Source of the DNA: JACOTV01 sp964579395
Lineage (GTDB): Bacteria; Patescibacteriota; Microgenomatia; UBA1406; GWC2-37-13
Assembly: GCA_964579395.1 (NCBI GenBank)
Contig: CAZOFT010000002.1
Coordinates: 99,087-163,086 of the forward strand
Direction of reading: 5' to 3'
DNA: 64,000 nt
The notes under the pieces were generated by a model. The model saw only the letters and a list, made by a program, of their open reading frames with translations, searched no databases and was not told where the DNA came from. Position numbers and translations under genes: made by a program. Shown piece by piece: positions 50,780-58,540 of the stretch (position 1 is its first letter; each line of letters starts with the position of its first letter).

Positions 50780-53719
50780 TCACTGCCACGCGCTGCAGAT
50801 AAGGCGGAAGGGACAAAAATCACAGTGCGGCCCCACGCGCGGTTCATAATTGCCTTCTTGGATTTTGTGCACTTGCGCAACCAGCTCTTCGCGGGTGTTA
50901 GTGATGTCTTCCAGATTTTTTGAGACGGTAATAGTTTCATTATTTTGTAGGTAGTAAAAAGTGAGCTCAATTTGCCCAATTGGCTTGTTGTAGAGGCTTG
51001 GTTCCATGGCTGCCATGGTGTAGATTGAGAGCTGGAGGCTTTTGGCCAGCTGTTTTTCATCGGGTTTTTTCCCGGTTTTATAGTCTATGATGCGAATCTT
51101 TCCATCGCCCACATCGTCCACACGGTCGATTTTCCCGGTCACAAATATTTGATCTTTCACCTTCACTTTGAAAAACTTCTCCAGATCAATGGGTTTAATG
51201 TGTGTGGTATGTTGGGTTTCAAAGAAGTTTTTGAGCATTTCCCGACCCTCTGCCTGCATGCGCTTTTCGTGCGCCGCCGAGGCGTATCCGACAGGTACCC
51301 ACGACTCTTTAAACATCTGCAGCAAATCCTCAAGTGTCAAGTCTGCATTTTCGCGATAGCGAGTATAAAAAGCCTGTAATGCACTGTGTATACTGGTTCC
51401 AAACGAGGCGGCAGCATTACTGGCGGATGGGATTTTCAGTACATATTGGTATTTGTAGCGCAGCGGACACATTTCATACGTGTCCAGTTGGGAGTATGAG
51501 ATTTGAGCATAGGCATGAGTTGATGGTTGATGGTTGATGGTTGATGGTTCAGGGGGTTCGTCGGGTTTGAAGTCAAAGATGCTCAATTGCTGCCGGTTCT
51601 CGATCTGCTTCTGTGTTTTGGCATTGACTTCTTGTTCTCCGAGCGCTTCGTAGACGAAGGGAGAAATTTTCTGTGTTCGTTTTGCATCGCCATAGAGTTG
51701 TGAGCTGGTGAGATACAGGTGGTCTTTGGCTCGTGTCATGGCAACATAGAACAGTCGACGCTCTTCCTGCACGTGATAATCGCCACTGGGAAGCGCTTCT
51801 TTGATGAGTTCGCTTGGAATTGGAATCGTGTCGCGGCGGTTGCGACTGGGGAATCGTGTCGCTGTGGTGTTGGCGATAAACACAATGGGGTATTCAAGCC
51901 CTTTGGATCCATGTACCGTCATAATATGCACGGCGTCATCACGCCCCACATCCAGATCTCCTGCAGTTGGGGATTCTCCCATATCCATACTCATGAGTAA
52001 AAAATCAACGAGTGCAAACACTGAGGCGTCATCGTGACTTGCCTCAAATGATTTTATACGGTCAAAAAATGTGGTCACGATGCGTACATCGCGCTCATCC
52101 TGGCCTTTTGCGGCAAGCTCTTTTAGGATGCCACTTTGATCAAGAAATGTGTACAATATTTGCCCGGCAGTATGGGTTGGGATGAGCTTGAGGTGTGCTG
52201 AAACGAGATTGCGGACCTGTTCAAATGTTTGATAGCTGAATTCGGTAAAGCGAGGCAAGTGCGCGCGATAGATCTCATATTCTTCGTGACGTGCACTACT
52301 ATGCAAGTCGCACGCCATCTCCAGGGCATGATGCAGTGTTTGGGCAGTTTTTTTTGCAAATGCCACCAAATATGCTAAATCACGCGGATCCAGCTTGAAT
52401 ATCGGCATGCACAGCACCCGATACATTGCTGTAGCTTCTTCTGGATTTGCCAAAACCTGCAGATATGCGATAAGGTCTTTGACCGACTCTTGTTTGTAGA
52501 GGGCGCTGGGACCATGAAATTGGTAGGGAATTGCTTGGTGAATAAATTCTTTAACAAAAGGGTCGGCATGATTATTTGCGCGAACCAGCAGCGCAATGTC
52601 TCCGTAGCTATAGTCTTTTGCATGTTTTTGGATTTGTGCGGCTACGTGAATTGCCTCATCTTCCACTCGTGCACAAAGTGAGTATTCCACGGGCGTTCCT
52701 TTTTTCCCGTTTCCGGCAATGAGCCGCTTGCTGATGCCCAGCTGCGCCTCAAGAGTATCAGGATCGTTATGTTTGATGAGACGATAAGAGGTGTCCAGAA
52801 TTGCTTGATTGGAGCGATAATTCACGTTCAGTGTCACTTGTTTGGCACCTGTGTAATCGTTCATAAACGTGAGAATATTGGAGACTGATGCGCCACGAAA
52901 TTTGTAGATGGCCTGGGAATCATCACCCACCACCGTTAAGACGGGTCCATGGGCGTCGCCGGGTGGGCACAGCAGTTTGATGAGCTCATATTGTGCGATG
53001 TTGGTATCCTGGAACTCATCCACAAAGACGTATTTGAGTTCGCTACGAATGCGATTAAGTATGTGGGGTTTGCTGCGTAGAAGCACCATTAGGTAATAGA
53101 TAAGATCGCCATAATCCATCACGCCATCTTCTGCTTTTTTTTGCTGATACTGCTCATACATTCCGGCCAGCTCCACGAGATGATTGATCTCATCCTCATC
53201 ATGCTCCTCACTGGGTGAAAGGGTGCTCACCCATGCGCGATATTGTTCTGGTGCCACGTCTTCATCGCGCAGGCGACTCGTAAACTGGATAAGTGCCTCA
53301 AGAAATTTCCCTGGATTACCCAACGGGCGGTAGTGTTTGAGGTTCATCAGAAAAAGCCGTTGCTTGAGATATGATATTGTTTCAGCTTCGGTCATGAGGC
53401 GATAGGTAGGGGTGATTCCAAGATTGATGGCTTCGGCACGCAAGATGCTATCGGCGTAGGAGTGGAAGGTGCTAATAAGTGTTTGCGTATAGCCAAATGG
53501 AAGCTTTTCATCGACGCGTTGCTCCATCTCACTTGCTGCTTTTTCGGTAAAGGTAAGAGCGAGTATCTCATGCGGTTTGGCTCGTCCAGATTCAACAATG
53601 TGATGAGCTTTCTCTACCAGTGTAGTCGTTTTGCCAGTTCCAGCGCCTGCCACAATCAATAAGGGCCCGTCAATATACTCTATCGCAATCGTTTGATTGT
53701 CATTGGGAGCGTTTTTCAT
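50780..53719 (-). CDS. UvrD/PcrA-type helicase with C-terminal PD-(D/E)XK nuclease and Fe-S cysteines
   Basis: SF1A helicase: Walker A G-A-G-T-G-K-T-T at 25-32, motif Ia A-L-T-F-T-E-K-A-A, motif II V-F-V-D-E-F-Q-D-T-N, motif III V-G-D-D-S-Q-A-I-Y, and motif VI V-A-M-T-R-A. From about residue 730 a RecB-family nuclease follows, with G-T-S-I-H-S-A-L, G-K-I-D-R-V-D-D and I-D-Y-K-T-G-K. Cysteines (Y-E-M-C-P, then C-D-F-C-P-F-R-L-I-C) match the AddB-type 4Fe-4S clamp. One chain thus resembles AddA, perhaps replacing RecBCD/AddAB in double-strand-break processing. A 7-base tandem repeat codes for part of the linker. Confidence 0.92.
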   Translation of the reverse strand: MKNAPNDNQTIAIEYIDGPLLIVAGAGTGKTTTLVEKAHHIVESGRAKPHEILALTFTEKAASEMEQRVDEKLPFGYTQTLISTFHSYADSILRAEAINLGITPTYRLMTEAETISYLKQRLFLMNLKHYRPLGNPGKFLEALIQFTSRLRDEDVAPEQYRAWVSTLSPSEEHDEDEINHLVELAGMYEQYQQKKAEDGVMDYGDLIYYLMVLLRSKPHILNRIRSELKYVFVDEFQDTNIAQYELIKLLCPPGDAHGPVLTVVGDDSQAIYKFRGASVSNILTFMNDYTGAKQVTLNVNYRSNQAILDTSYRLIKHNDPDTLEAQLGISKRLIAGNGKKGTPVEYSLCARVEDEAIHVAAQIQKHAKDYSYGDIALLVRANNHADPFVKEFIHQAIPYQFHGPSALYKQESVKDLIAYLQVLANPEEATAMYRVLCMPIFKLDPRDLAYLVAFAKKTAQTLHHALEMACDLHSSARHEEYEIYRAHLPRFTEFSYQTFEQVRNLVSAHLKLIPTHTAGQILYTFLDQSGILKELAAKGQDERDVRIVTTFFDRIKSFEASHDDASVFALVDFLLMSMDMGESPTAGDLDVGRDDAVHIMTVHGSKGLEYPIVFIANTTATRFPSRNRRDTIPIPSELIKEALPSGDYHVQEERRLFYVAMTRAKDHLYLTSSQLYGDAKRTQKISPFVYEALGEQEVNAKTQKQIENRQQLSIFDFKPDEPPEPSTINHQPSTHAYAQISYSQLDTYEMCPLRYKYQYVLKIPSASNAAASFGTSIHSALQAFYTRYRENADLTLEDLLQMFKESWVPVGYASAAHEKRMQAEGREMLKNFFETQHTTHIKPIDLEKFFKVKVKDQIFVTGKIDRVDDVGDGKIRIIDYKTGKKPDEKQLAKSLQLSIYTMAAMEPSLYNKPIGQIELTFYYLQNNETITVSKNLEDITNTREELVAQVHKIQEGNYEPRVGPHCDFCPFRLICSAWQ
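51520..51547. repeat. Four tandem copies of a 7-base unit in the helicase-nuclease gene
   Basis: (TTGATGG)x4 on the plus strand; coding-strand unit CCATCAA, one base different from the rfbD repeat unit. It encodes a Ser/Thr/Ile/Asn/His/Gln/Pro stretch in the linker between the helicase and nuclease domains. Confidence 0.9.
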
Positions 53720-53781
53720 GTGGGTACTATTGTAGCAGTTCAGGAATGAATTCGTCGTATTGTATATAAAAGGAAGTTTGC

Positions 53782-53787
53782 TAGAAT
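53782..53787 (+). promoter_or_regulatory. -10 hexamer of the 192-aa gene, leaderless
   Basis: TAGAAT with seven bases to the ATG. TTGTAT lies 16 bases upstream as a possible -35. Confidence 0.5.
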
Positions 53788-53794
53788 ATTCGAC

Positions 53795-54373
53795 ATGTCA
53801 AGAGAATTTGGACGAGTAATCGATTTATCCCAGTTGGAACCTCCAGAGGGCGAGCGGGAGCAGCACGTACGTGAGCGTTATGAGCAGATGATTTATGCAC
53901 CTCACGAGTTTGGTGCAAGCGATTGGGTTTCGCACGTTGTGGCAACAGTTCCCGATGGGGTAGAATCTGCCCTTGCCCTCAATGTGATGAATGAGCGCCA
54001 GTCAGAACCAAGCGAGTTGTTTCGATCGTTTTCTAGTCGAGTGGCAGTGAGTGCAACGGGCATTTTTGGGTCAAACAGAAGCAAAGACAAGGGAATATTT
54101 GAACGGATGATTCAGACCACAGAGGGGTTTGGACGCTTTCGACTTGCTGTGCTGAATAGTTGTACGTGGTGTCATCCAGGTGTACATGGTGAACTGGCAC
54201 CATTTAACGACCAGTATTTCTCTCAATGGAATGCATGGTATCCCCTGTTTGTGGAGGGTGTTATTCCTTCTGCGACGTCAGAGGAGCTGGAGCGGTTGCA
54301 GATACAGCAGCGTATTCACATGCCACAGCCATGTGATGGGAGATTAATTTTTCCGGTCGGCACAGAGCTCTAG
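53795..54373 (+). CDS. Hypothetical protein, 192 aa
   Basis: No family recognised. Soluble, without signal peptide. Residues about 122-132 contain C-T-W-C-H, formally a CxxCH motif. There is only one, and no export signal, so a c-type haem is unlikely and a metal site or chance are better guesses. Divergent from the helicase-nuclease gene and the last gene before tuf. Confidence 0.7.
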   Translation: MSREFGRVIDLSQLEPPEGEREQHVRERYEQMIYAPHEFGASDWVSHVVATVPDGVESALALNVMNERQSEPSELFRSFSSRVAVSATGIFGSNRSKDKGIFERMIQTTEGFGRFRLAVLNSCTWCHPGVHGELAPFNDQYFSQWNAWYPLFVEGVIPSATSEELERLQIQQRIHMPQPCDGRLIFPVGTEL

Positions 54374-54425
54374 CCATGCGAGATACTGTTGATTTTTCCG
54401 GTCGTTCACGTTAAGATTATATAAA

Positions 54426-54465
54426 CCTGCTACCCCTGGCAGGCAGTATTTAGGTTGTTAACCTA
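54426..54465 (+). other. Two small hairpins in the tuf leader region
   Basis: CCTGC/GCAGG around eight bases at 54426-54443, then TAGGTT/AACCTA around three bases at 54451-54465. Both lie 25-65 bases before the tuf start. Terminator of the upstream gene or tuf leader structure; no clear -10 could be fixed here. Confidence 0.35.
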
Positions 54466-54491
54466 TATTATTATTTACATTATCTATTTAT

Positions 54492-55676
54492 ATGGCAGAT
54501 GTATTTCAACGAAATAAACCGCATTTGAACATCGGTACCATCGGTCACGTCGATCATGGTAAAACCACTACCACATCGGCTATTCATACCATCCTTTCAA
54601 AAAAAGGACTCGCTAAGGCGATGAAGTATGAAGAGATCGATAAAGCTCCCGAGGAAAAAGCTCGCGGAGTTACCATTAACATTCACCACTCTGAGTACGA
54701 GACCGAAAAGCGTCACTATGCCCATATTGATGCTCCAGGACACGCCGACTACATCAAAAACATGATTACCGGCGCAGCCCAGATGGACGGTGCGATCTTG
54801 GTCGTATCAGCTCCAGACGGACCTATGCCTCAGACCCGTGAGCACATCCTTCTTGCGAAGCAGGTAAATGTGCCCGCAATTGTCGTGTACTTGAATAAGT
54901 GCGACATGGTTTCTGATCCAGAGATTCTCGAGCTTGTCGAAATGGAAGTTCGTGACTTGCTTACCAAGTACGGATACCCAGGTGATGAGGTTCCTGTTGT
55001 AAAGGGATCATCATTGAAAGCACTTGATGGTGAAGAGCAGTACGTAAAAGCGATCGAAGAGCTTATGGCCAAGGTCGATGAGTATGTTCCAGAACCTACT
55101 CGTGATACTGACAAACCGTTCTTGATGCCTGTTGAAGACGTCTTTACCATCCAGGGCCGCGGAACCGTGGTTACCGGACGTGTAGAGCGCGGAATCATGA
55201 AGGTAAACGAAGAGGTTGAAATCGTCGGTCTTGCGACCGGAGGTAAAAAGACCGTCGTGACCGGAATCGAGATGTTCCGAAAACAGCTTGATGAAGCACG
55301 TGCTGGTGATAACACCGGACTCTTGCTTCGTGGTGTAGACAAGACCGAAGTAATGCGCGGTCAGGTCATCGCCAAGCCAGGCACCGTCACTCCTCACACT
55401 GAGTTTGAGGCAGAGATTATCGTCTTGACCAAAGAAGAAGGTGGCCGTCATAGCCCATTCTTCCAGGGATATCGTCCGCAGTTTTACATCCGCACCACTG
55501 ATGTTACCGGTGAGGTAACCTTGCCAGAAGGTGTTGAGATGGTTATGCCAGGCGACAACCTCAAGATTAGTGCTAAGTTGATCTATCCAATTGCACTCGA
55601 AGAAGGTCTGAAATTCGCAATCCGCGAAGGAGGACATACCGTCGGTGCAGGTGTGATCACCAAGGTAACAAAGTAA
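54492..55676 (+). CDS. tuf: Elongation factor Tu
   Basis: Delivers aminoacyl-tRNA to the ribosome. G1 G-H-V-D-H-G-K-T at 18-25, effector P-E-E-K-A-R-G-V-T-I, G3 D-A-P-G-H-A-D-Y, G4 N-K-C-D and G5 G-S-S/K-G-S-S-L-K. Domains II and III follow. The usual D-C-P-G-H is D-A-P-G-H here. 394 residues, normal. It directly precedes rpsJ as at the end of a str operon, but fusA, rpsG and rpsL are not upstream in this window. Confidence 0.98.
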   Translation: MADVFQRNKPHLNIGTIGHVDHGKTTTTSAIHTILSKKGLAKAMKYEEIDKAPEEKARGVTINIHHSEYETEKRHYAHIDAPGHADYIKNMITGAAQMDGAILVVSAPDGPMPQTREHILLAKQVNVPAIVVYLNKCDMVSDPEILELVEMEVRDLLTKYGYPGDEVPVVKGSSLKALDGEEQYVKAIEELMAKVDEYVPEPTRDTDKPFLMPVEDVFTIQGRGTVVTGRVERGIMKVNEEVEIVGLATGGKKTVVTGIEMFRKQLDEARAGDNTGLLLRGVDKTEVMRGQVIAKPGTVTPHTEFEAEIIVLTKEEGGRHSPFFQGYRPQFYIRTTDVTGEVTLPEGVEMVMPGDNLKISAKLIYPIALEEGLKFAIREGGHTVGAGVITKVTK

Positions 55677-55702
55677 ATCCGCTTATTATAAGTGTGTAGA
55701 TT

Positions 55703-55731
55703 TGCAAGTTGCGAGGGGGTATGTTACAATA
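55703..55731 (+). promoter_or_regulatory. rpsJ promoter inside an inverted repeat
   Basis: TTGCAA, 17 bases, TACAAT with an upstream TG (extended -10). The start would be near 55738, about 67 bases before rpsJ. Confidence 0.65.
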
Positions 55732-55780
55732 TCCTTCTCGCAACTTGACATTTGCAAACGTAAAAAAGCAAGTTAGCGAC
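55706..55780 (+). promoter_or_regulatory. rpsJ leader with competing inverted repeats
   Basis: Segment A, CAAGTTGCGAG (55706-55716), is perfectly complementary to segment B, CTCGCAACTTG (55738-55748). Segment C, CAAGTTAGCGA (55770-55780), can also pair with B except for one bulged base. A-B encloses the -10, and B-C can form only in a transcript starting at this promoter or reading through. The pairings exclude each other. Confidence 0.5.
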
Positions 55781-55804
55781 AGTTTGTAAGCTCATTAAAA
55801 TCCT

Positions 55805-56113
55805 ATGCCAAAAGGTAGAATCAGAATTAAATTAAAAGCATATGATCATCGTCTCATCGATGACACCTGCCAGAAGATCGTCGACAGTGCGATCAAAACA
55901 GGAGCTTCCGTATTGGGACCTATCCCATTGCCAACCAAGCACGAATCATATGTGGTGATGAAATCTACCTTTATTGACAAGGATTCCCGCGAGCATTTTG
56001 GTCTTCGCATCCACAAACGACTTCTTGATATTCAAAACCCAACCAATCAGACGATTGATTCGCTGATGCACCTTGAACTCCCCGCCGGTGTTGAGGTTGA
56101 GGTAAAAATGTAA
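55805..56113 (+). CDS. rpsJ: 30S ribosomal protein S10
   Basis: 102 residues with R-I-K-L-K-A-Y-D-H-R-L-I-D, the P-I-P-L-P-T-K loop and H-L-E-L-P-A-G-V-E-V. First gene of the S10 operon. Also the binding partner of NusB in antitermination complexes in other bacteria. No Shine-Dalgarno sequence. The next ribosomal gene (rplC) is more than 2.4 kb away because a secreted protein gene intervenes; 247 bases without a supported gene follow S10. Confidence 0.98.
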   Translation: MPKGRIRIKLKAYDHRLIDDTCQKIVDSAIKTGASVLGPIPLPTKHESYVVMKSTFIDKDSREHFGLRIHKRLLDIQNPTNQTIDSLMHLELPAGVEVEVKM

Positions 56114-56346
56114 TCTCCCTCTTTCATTCGCTTCCTCATTTTGTTGAAGTAGTAATTGTCGAATCCTTTCACACACACATTCTATGGGTGATGACTTTGC
56201 CTGTCGGCAGATATGTATCAAAGAACGATTTATCCAAAGAAGTCTTGAATTTCCCGAACTTGTATTTGAATAGTAAGGGGTTGTCTACTATGTCTTACAC
56301 AGACAAGGTGCGTGGGGGAGATGAGTCAGGAGTCATAAAAATGCGC

Positions 56347-56352
56347 TATAAT
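56347..56352 (+). promoter_or_regulatory. -10 hexamer of the glycosidase-like gene, near-leaderless
   Basis: TATAAT with eight bases to the ATG; shows that this gene has its own promoter rather than depending on rpsJ. Confidence 0.5.
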
Positions 56353-56360
56353 TTCTTAAG

Positions 56361-58232
56361 ATGACGAAGGTGGTGTGTATAGCTCATGTTTTATTGCGAC
56401 GTTGTGTATCGATTTTGTTTTGCATTGTCATTGCGTTATTGACGGTGAGCGGCGAGTTACATGCGGCAAGCGAGGTCGCGGTAGATGTAGATTTTAATAC
56501 TTCGGCAGCTCAACCGAATTGGTATCGTCATGAGCAAAATCATATTCGCATACAAAAAAATGGTGGTTCAGCCGATGCGGCCCTTCTTGAGGCAATTGGG
56601 ACGAAGAACGAGCGATCATTTGTGCGGTTGGATAAATGGAAGCCAACCAAATCATCTGCTCTCAAGACTGAGCACGGTCGATATGGACTTGGCGATAGTT
56701 GGCTTGAGGACATGAATAATCGTGCGGTTGCGCCATGGATTACGCAAGAAGTTGATGCATGGAAAGATGCACACGATTGGTGGATAGAGCCACCGCTGAG
56801 CAGGCAGGATTTGGATTTGTACGAAGCCTTATTGTATGACATTGTTCTTTATATTAAGAATAAATCGCCTCAAACTCAGATTGTTGAGATGATGAACGAG
56901 CCTAATCTTGGAAGATTTAAGCTCAGCACACAAGATCAGGTGAATTTGTATCTTAGTAATGCGCGCGTAGTAAATAGGTTAAACCGTGACCTTGGTTTGC
57001 CAAAGCCAAATTCACCCAAGCTAATCTCGGGCGGTCCTTCTTCGATCAAAACTGCATTTGTCCCAAGCGGTGGGAATTATCAGTTTAAAGAGTGGGTAGA
57101 TGGAGTATTTGCTGCTACTGACTTTGAAGAGATACGTCCAGCTTTTTTCTCCTTCCATCGTTTTGGATCTTCCCAACAGCCGGCATTATTTTATGACATC
57201 GCACAAACTATTCGAGCGTATCTAGATGATCCAAAGTTTGAAGGGGCATGGGAAAATACGCCAATCTGGGTCACCGCATACAATCTGCGTGGCGAAGCAG
57301 ATTTTACAGCCGATCCTACAGCAGCACAAACGGCTCAAGCAGCAGCATCATTTGCAGCATCTCACCACTTTTTTATGCAGGGAAATATCGCCTCTTCTGC
57401 TGTGTTTGCACAGTCAAACTATAGAGACTATATTAACAGTGTGCTCATGCCAGAGGCACAAGCAGGAAGTAATCCACTGAGCTACTATATGCCTGGACAA
57501 AAAACAGCTGTATATAACTATTTTGATATGGTGAGTCGGATTGAAGGATCGCGAGTTACAGTGTTGCAAGAAGGAGCTCCAGCAATGAATGGTGATGGCG
57601 TTGGATATGGAACTGAGGCGATCAAGGGGGTTGGAAAGGGATGGATCTTGAGTTGGAATTACGGATATCCTGGGAATCCGCCAGATGTGAGCTCAACCTA
57701 CACATTAACCGGACTTGAGTCTTTTGGCATCTCAGCTACGCAGGAAGCAGAAGCAAAAATATATCTGATAGATAAGCGACACAGTAATATTGCTGCGGGA
57801 AATATTGCACGAGATGGACTTGAGCTAGTTGACACTGTGCGGCTTGCGCCAACATCTAATGAGCGAAGTATTCGTCTGGAAACGGAAGGGCAAAGTGTTG
57901 TTTTGATTGAAGTTTCACCTGTTGGCGCAACGCTAACCCCGACGATAACGCCACAAGTGACCACAGTGACCACTCCAACTCCATCTATATTGATTTCACC
58001 CGCTTGCGAGTTAACACAGGCAGGTGACGCAAACTGTGATGGTGTGGTAAGCATGATCGATTATGTTGTGTGGAGAAGTGAATTCATTGCCTCTTGTGTT
58101 CCCCTAGAGCCTGACAAATGTGGTCTGGACGAAAATGGCGATGGAAACATGATGGATGGCGACTTTAACCAAGATGGTAAGATCTCCTTATCTGACTACT
58201 CTATTTGGATGTATGAGTATCTAAGTCGATAA
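56361..58232 (+). CDS. Secreted glycosidase-like TIM-barrel protein with C-terminal dockerin module
   Basis: Signal peptide (about residues 12-35), then a clan GH-A-like barrel with E-M-M-N-E-P-N near 177-182 (acid/base Glu180), F-F-S-F-H-R-F-G near 262 and P-I-W-V-T-A-Y-N at 301-308. In GH-A enzymes this last motif carries the nucleophile Glu, but here it is Ala306 (GCA). A beta-sandwich-like region, a Thr/Pro linker (about 525-545) and two dockerin-like repeats follow (G-D-A-N-C-D-G-V-V-S near 558 and G-D-F-N-Q-D-G-K-I-S-L-S-D-Y near 600). It is probably a surface-bound carbohydrate-binding or altered enzyme. It sits inside the S10 operon. Confidence 0.82.
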   Translation: MTKVVCIAHVLLRRCVSILFCIVIALLTVSGELHAASEVAVDVDFNTSAAQPNWYRHEQNHIRIQKNGGSADAALLEAIGTKNERSFVRLDKWKPTKSSALKTEHGRYGLGDSWLEDMNNRAVAPWITQEVDAWKDAHDWWIEPPLSRQDLDLYEALLYDIVLYIKNKSPQTQIVEMMNEPNLGRFKLSTQDQVNLYLSNARVVNRLNRDLGLPKPNSPKLISGGPSSIKTAFVPSGGNYQFKEWVDGVFAATDFEEIRPAFFSFHRFGSSQQPALFYDIAQTIRAYLDDPKFEGAWENTPIWVTAYNLRGEADFTADPTAAQTAQAAASFAASHHFFMQGNIASSAVFAQSNYRDYINSVLMPEAQAGSNPLSYYMPGQKTAVYNYFDMVSRIEGSRVTVLQEGAPAMNGDGVGYGTEAIKGVGKGWILSWNYGYPGNPPDVSSTYTLTGLESFGISATQEAEAKIYLIDKRHSNIAAGNIARDGLELVDTVRLAPTSNERSIRLETEGQSVVLIEVSPVGATLTPTITPQVTTVTTPTPSILISPACELTQAGDANCDGVVSMIDYVVWRSEFIASCVPLEPDKCGLDENGDGNMMDGDFNQDGKISLSDYSIWMYEYLSR

Positions 58233-58319
58233 TAAAACATGTCACTTCCTACCGTAGAGTGCTTTGCCTAAGCGGTTACCAGCAGATTGGAATCAATAAA
58301 CACTGAAATATCATATCAC

Positions 58320-58348
58320 TTGTCAAAGGTGAATAAGTGCGCTATAAT
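58320..58348 (+). promoter_or_regulatory. rplC operon promoter
   Basis: TTGTCA, 17 bases, TATAAT: close to consensus. Start expected near 58355. Confidence 0.75.
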
Positions 58349-58415
58349 AGTGATTGTCAATTTGATGTACTCATCATACATCTTTGGACATATTTACAAC
58401 AATTTGGTTTATTCG

Positions 58416-58440
58416 GAAAACCCAAAACTGGGTTTTTCTT
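58416..58440 (+). terminator. Terminator-like hairpin in the rplC leader (attenuator candidate)
   Basis: GAAAACCC, six-base loop, GGGTTTTTC, then TTTT. It lies about 60 bases after the promoter and 100 before rplC, so it must be read through for the operon to be expressed. Confidence 0.55.
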
Positions 58441-58451
58441 TTAGTCATTAT

Positions 58452-58500
58452 CGCCGTATCTCTACCAAATCTTTCTTAGATTAGAGAAATAGGTACGGCG
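58452..58500 (+). other. Long hairpin in the rplC leader
   Basis: Outer arms CGCCGTA/TACGGCG and inner arms TCTCT/AGAGA with AATCT/AGATT. Position and size suit a ribosomal-protein-binding leader structure or an antiterminator. Confidence 0.5.
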
Positions 58501-58540
58501 GAAAAACCAGGACTCACGCTTGAGTCTTGAAGCAAACACC

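Larger units (their letters stand above)
58233..58540 (+). other. Intergenic region: independent rplC promoter and structured leader
   Basis: This 308-base gap holds no credible gene. It contains a strong promoter, a terminator-like hairpin and a second long hairpin, described separately. Together they form a leader of about 185 bases ahead of rplC. Confidence 0.6.

Noticed and set aside
40015..51547. Heptamer arrays as a CRISPR or direct-repeat array
   Set aside because: Units are seven bases, contiguous without spacers, and lie inside reading frames.
54158..54180. CxxCH (C-T-W-C-H) as a c-type haem site
   Set aside because: Only one motif, no signal peptide and no cytochrome context.
58287..58484. 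65-codon open frame in the rplC leader
   Set aside because: It spans the promoter and terminator-like hairpin, has no start context and no recognisable product.
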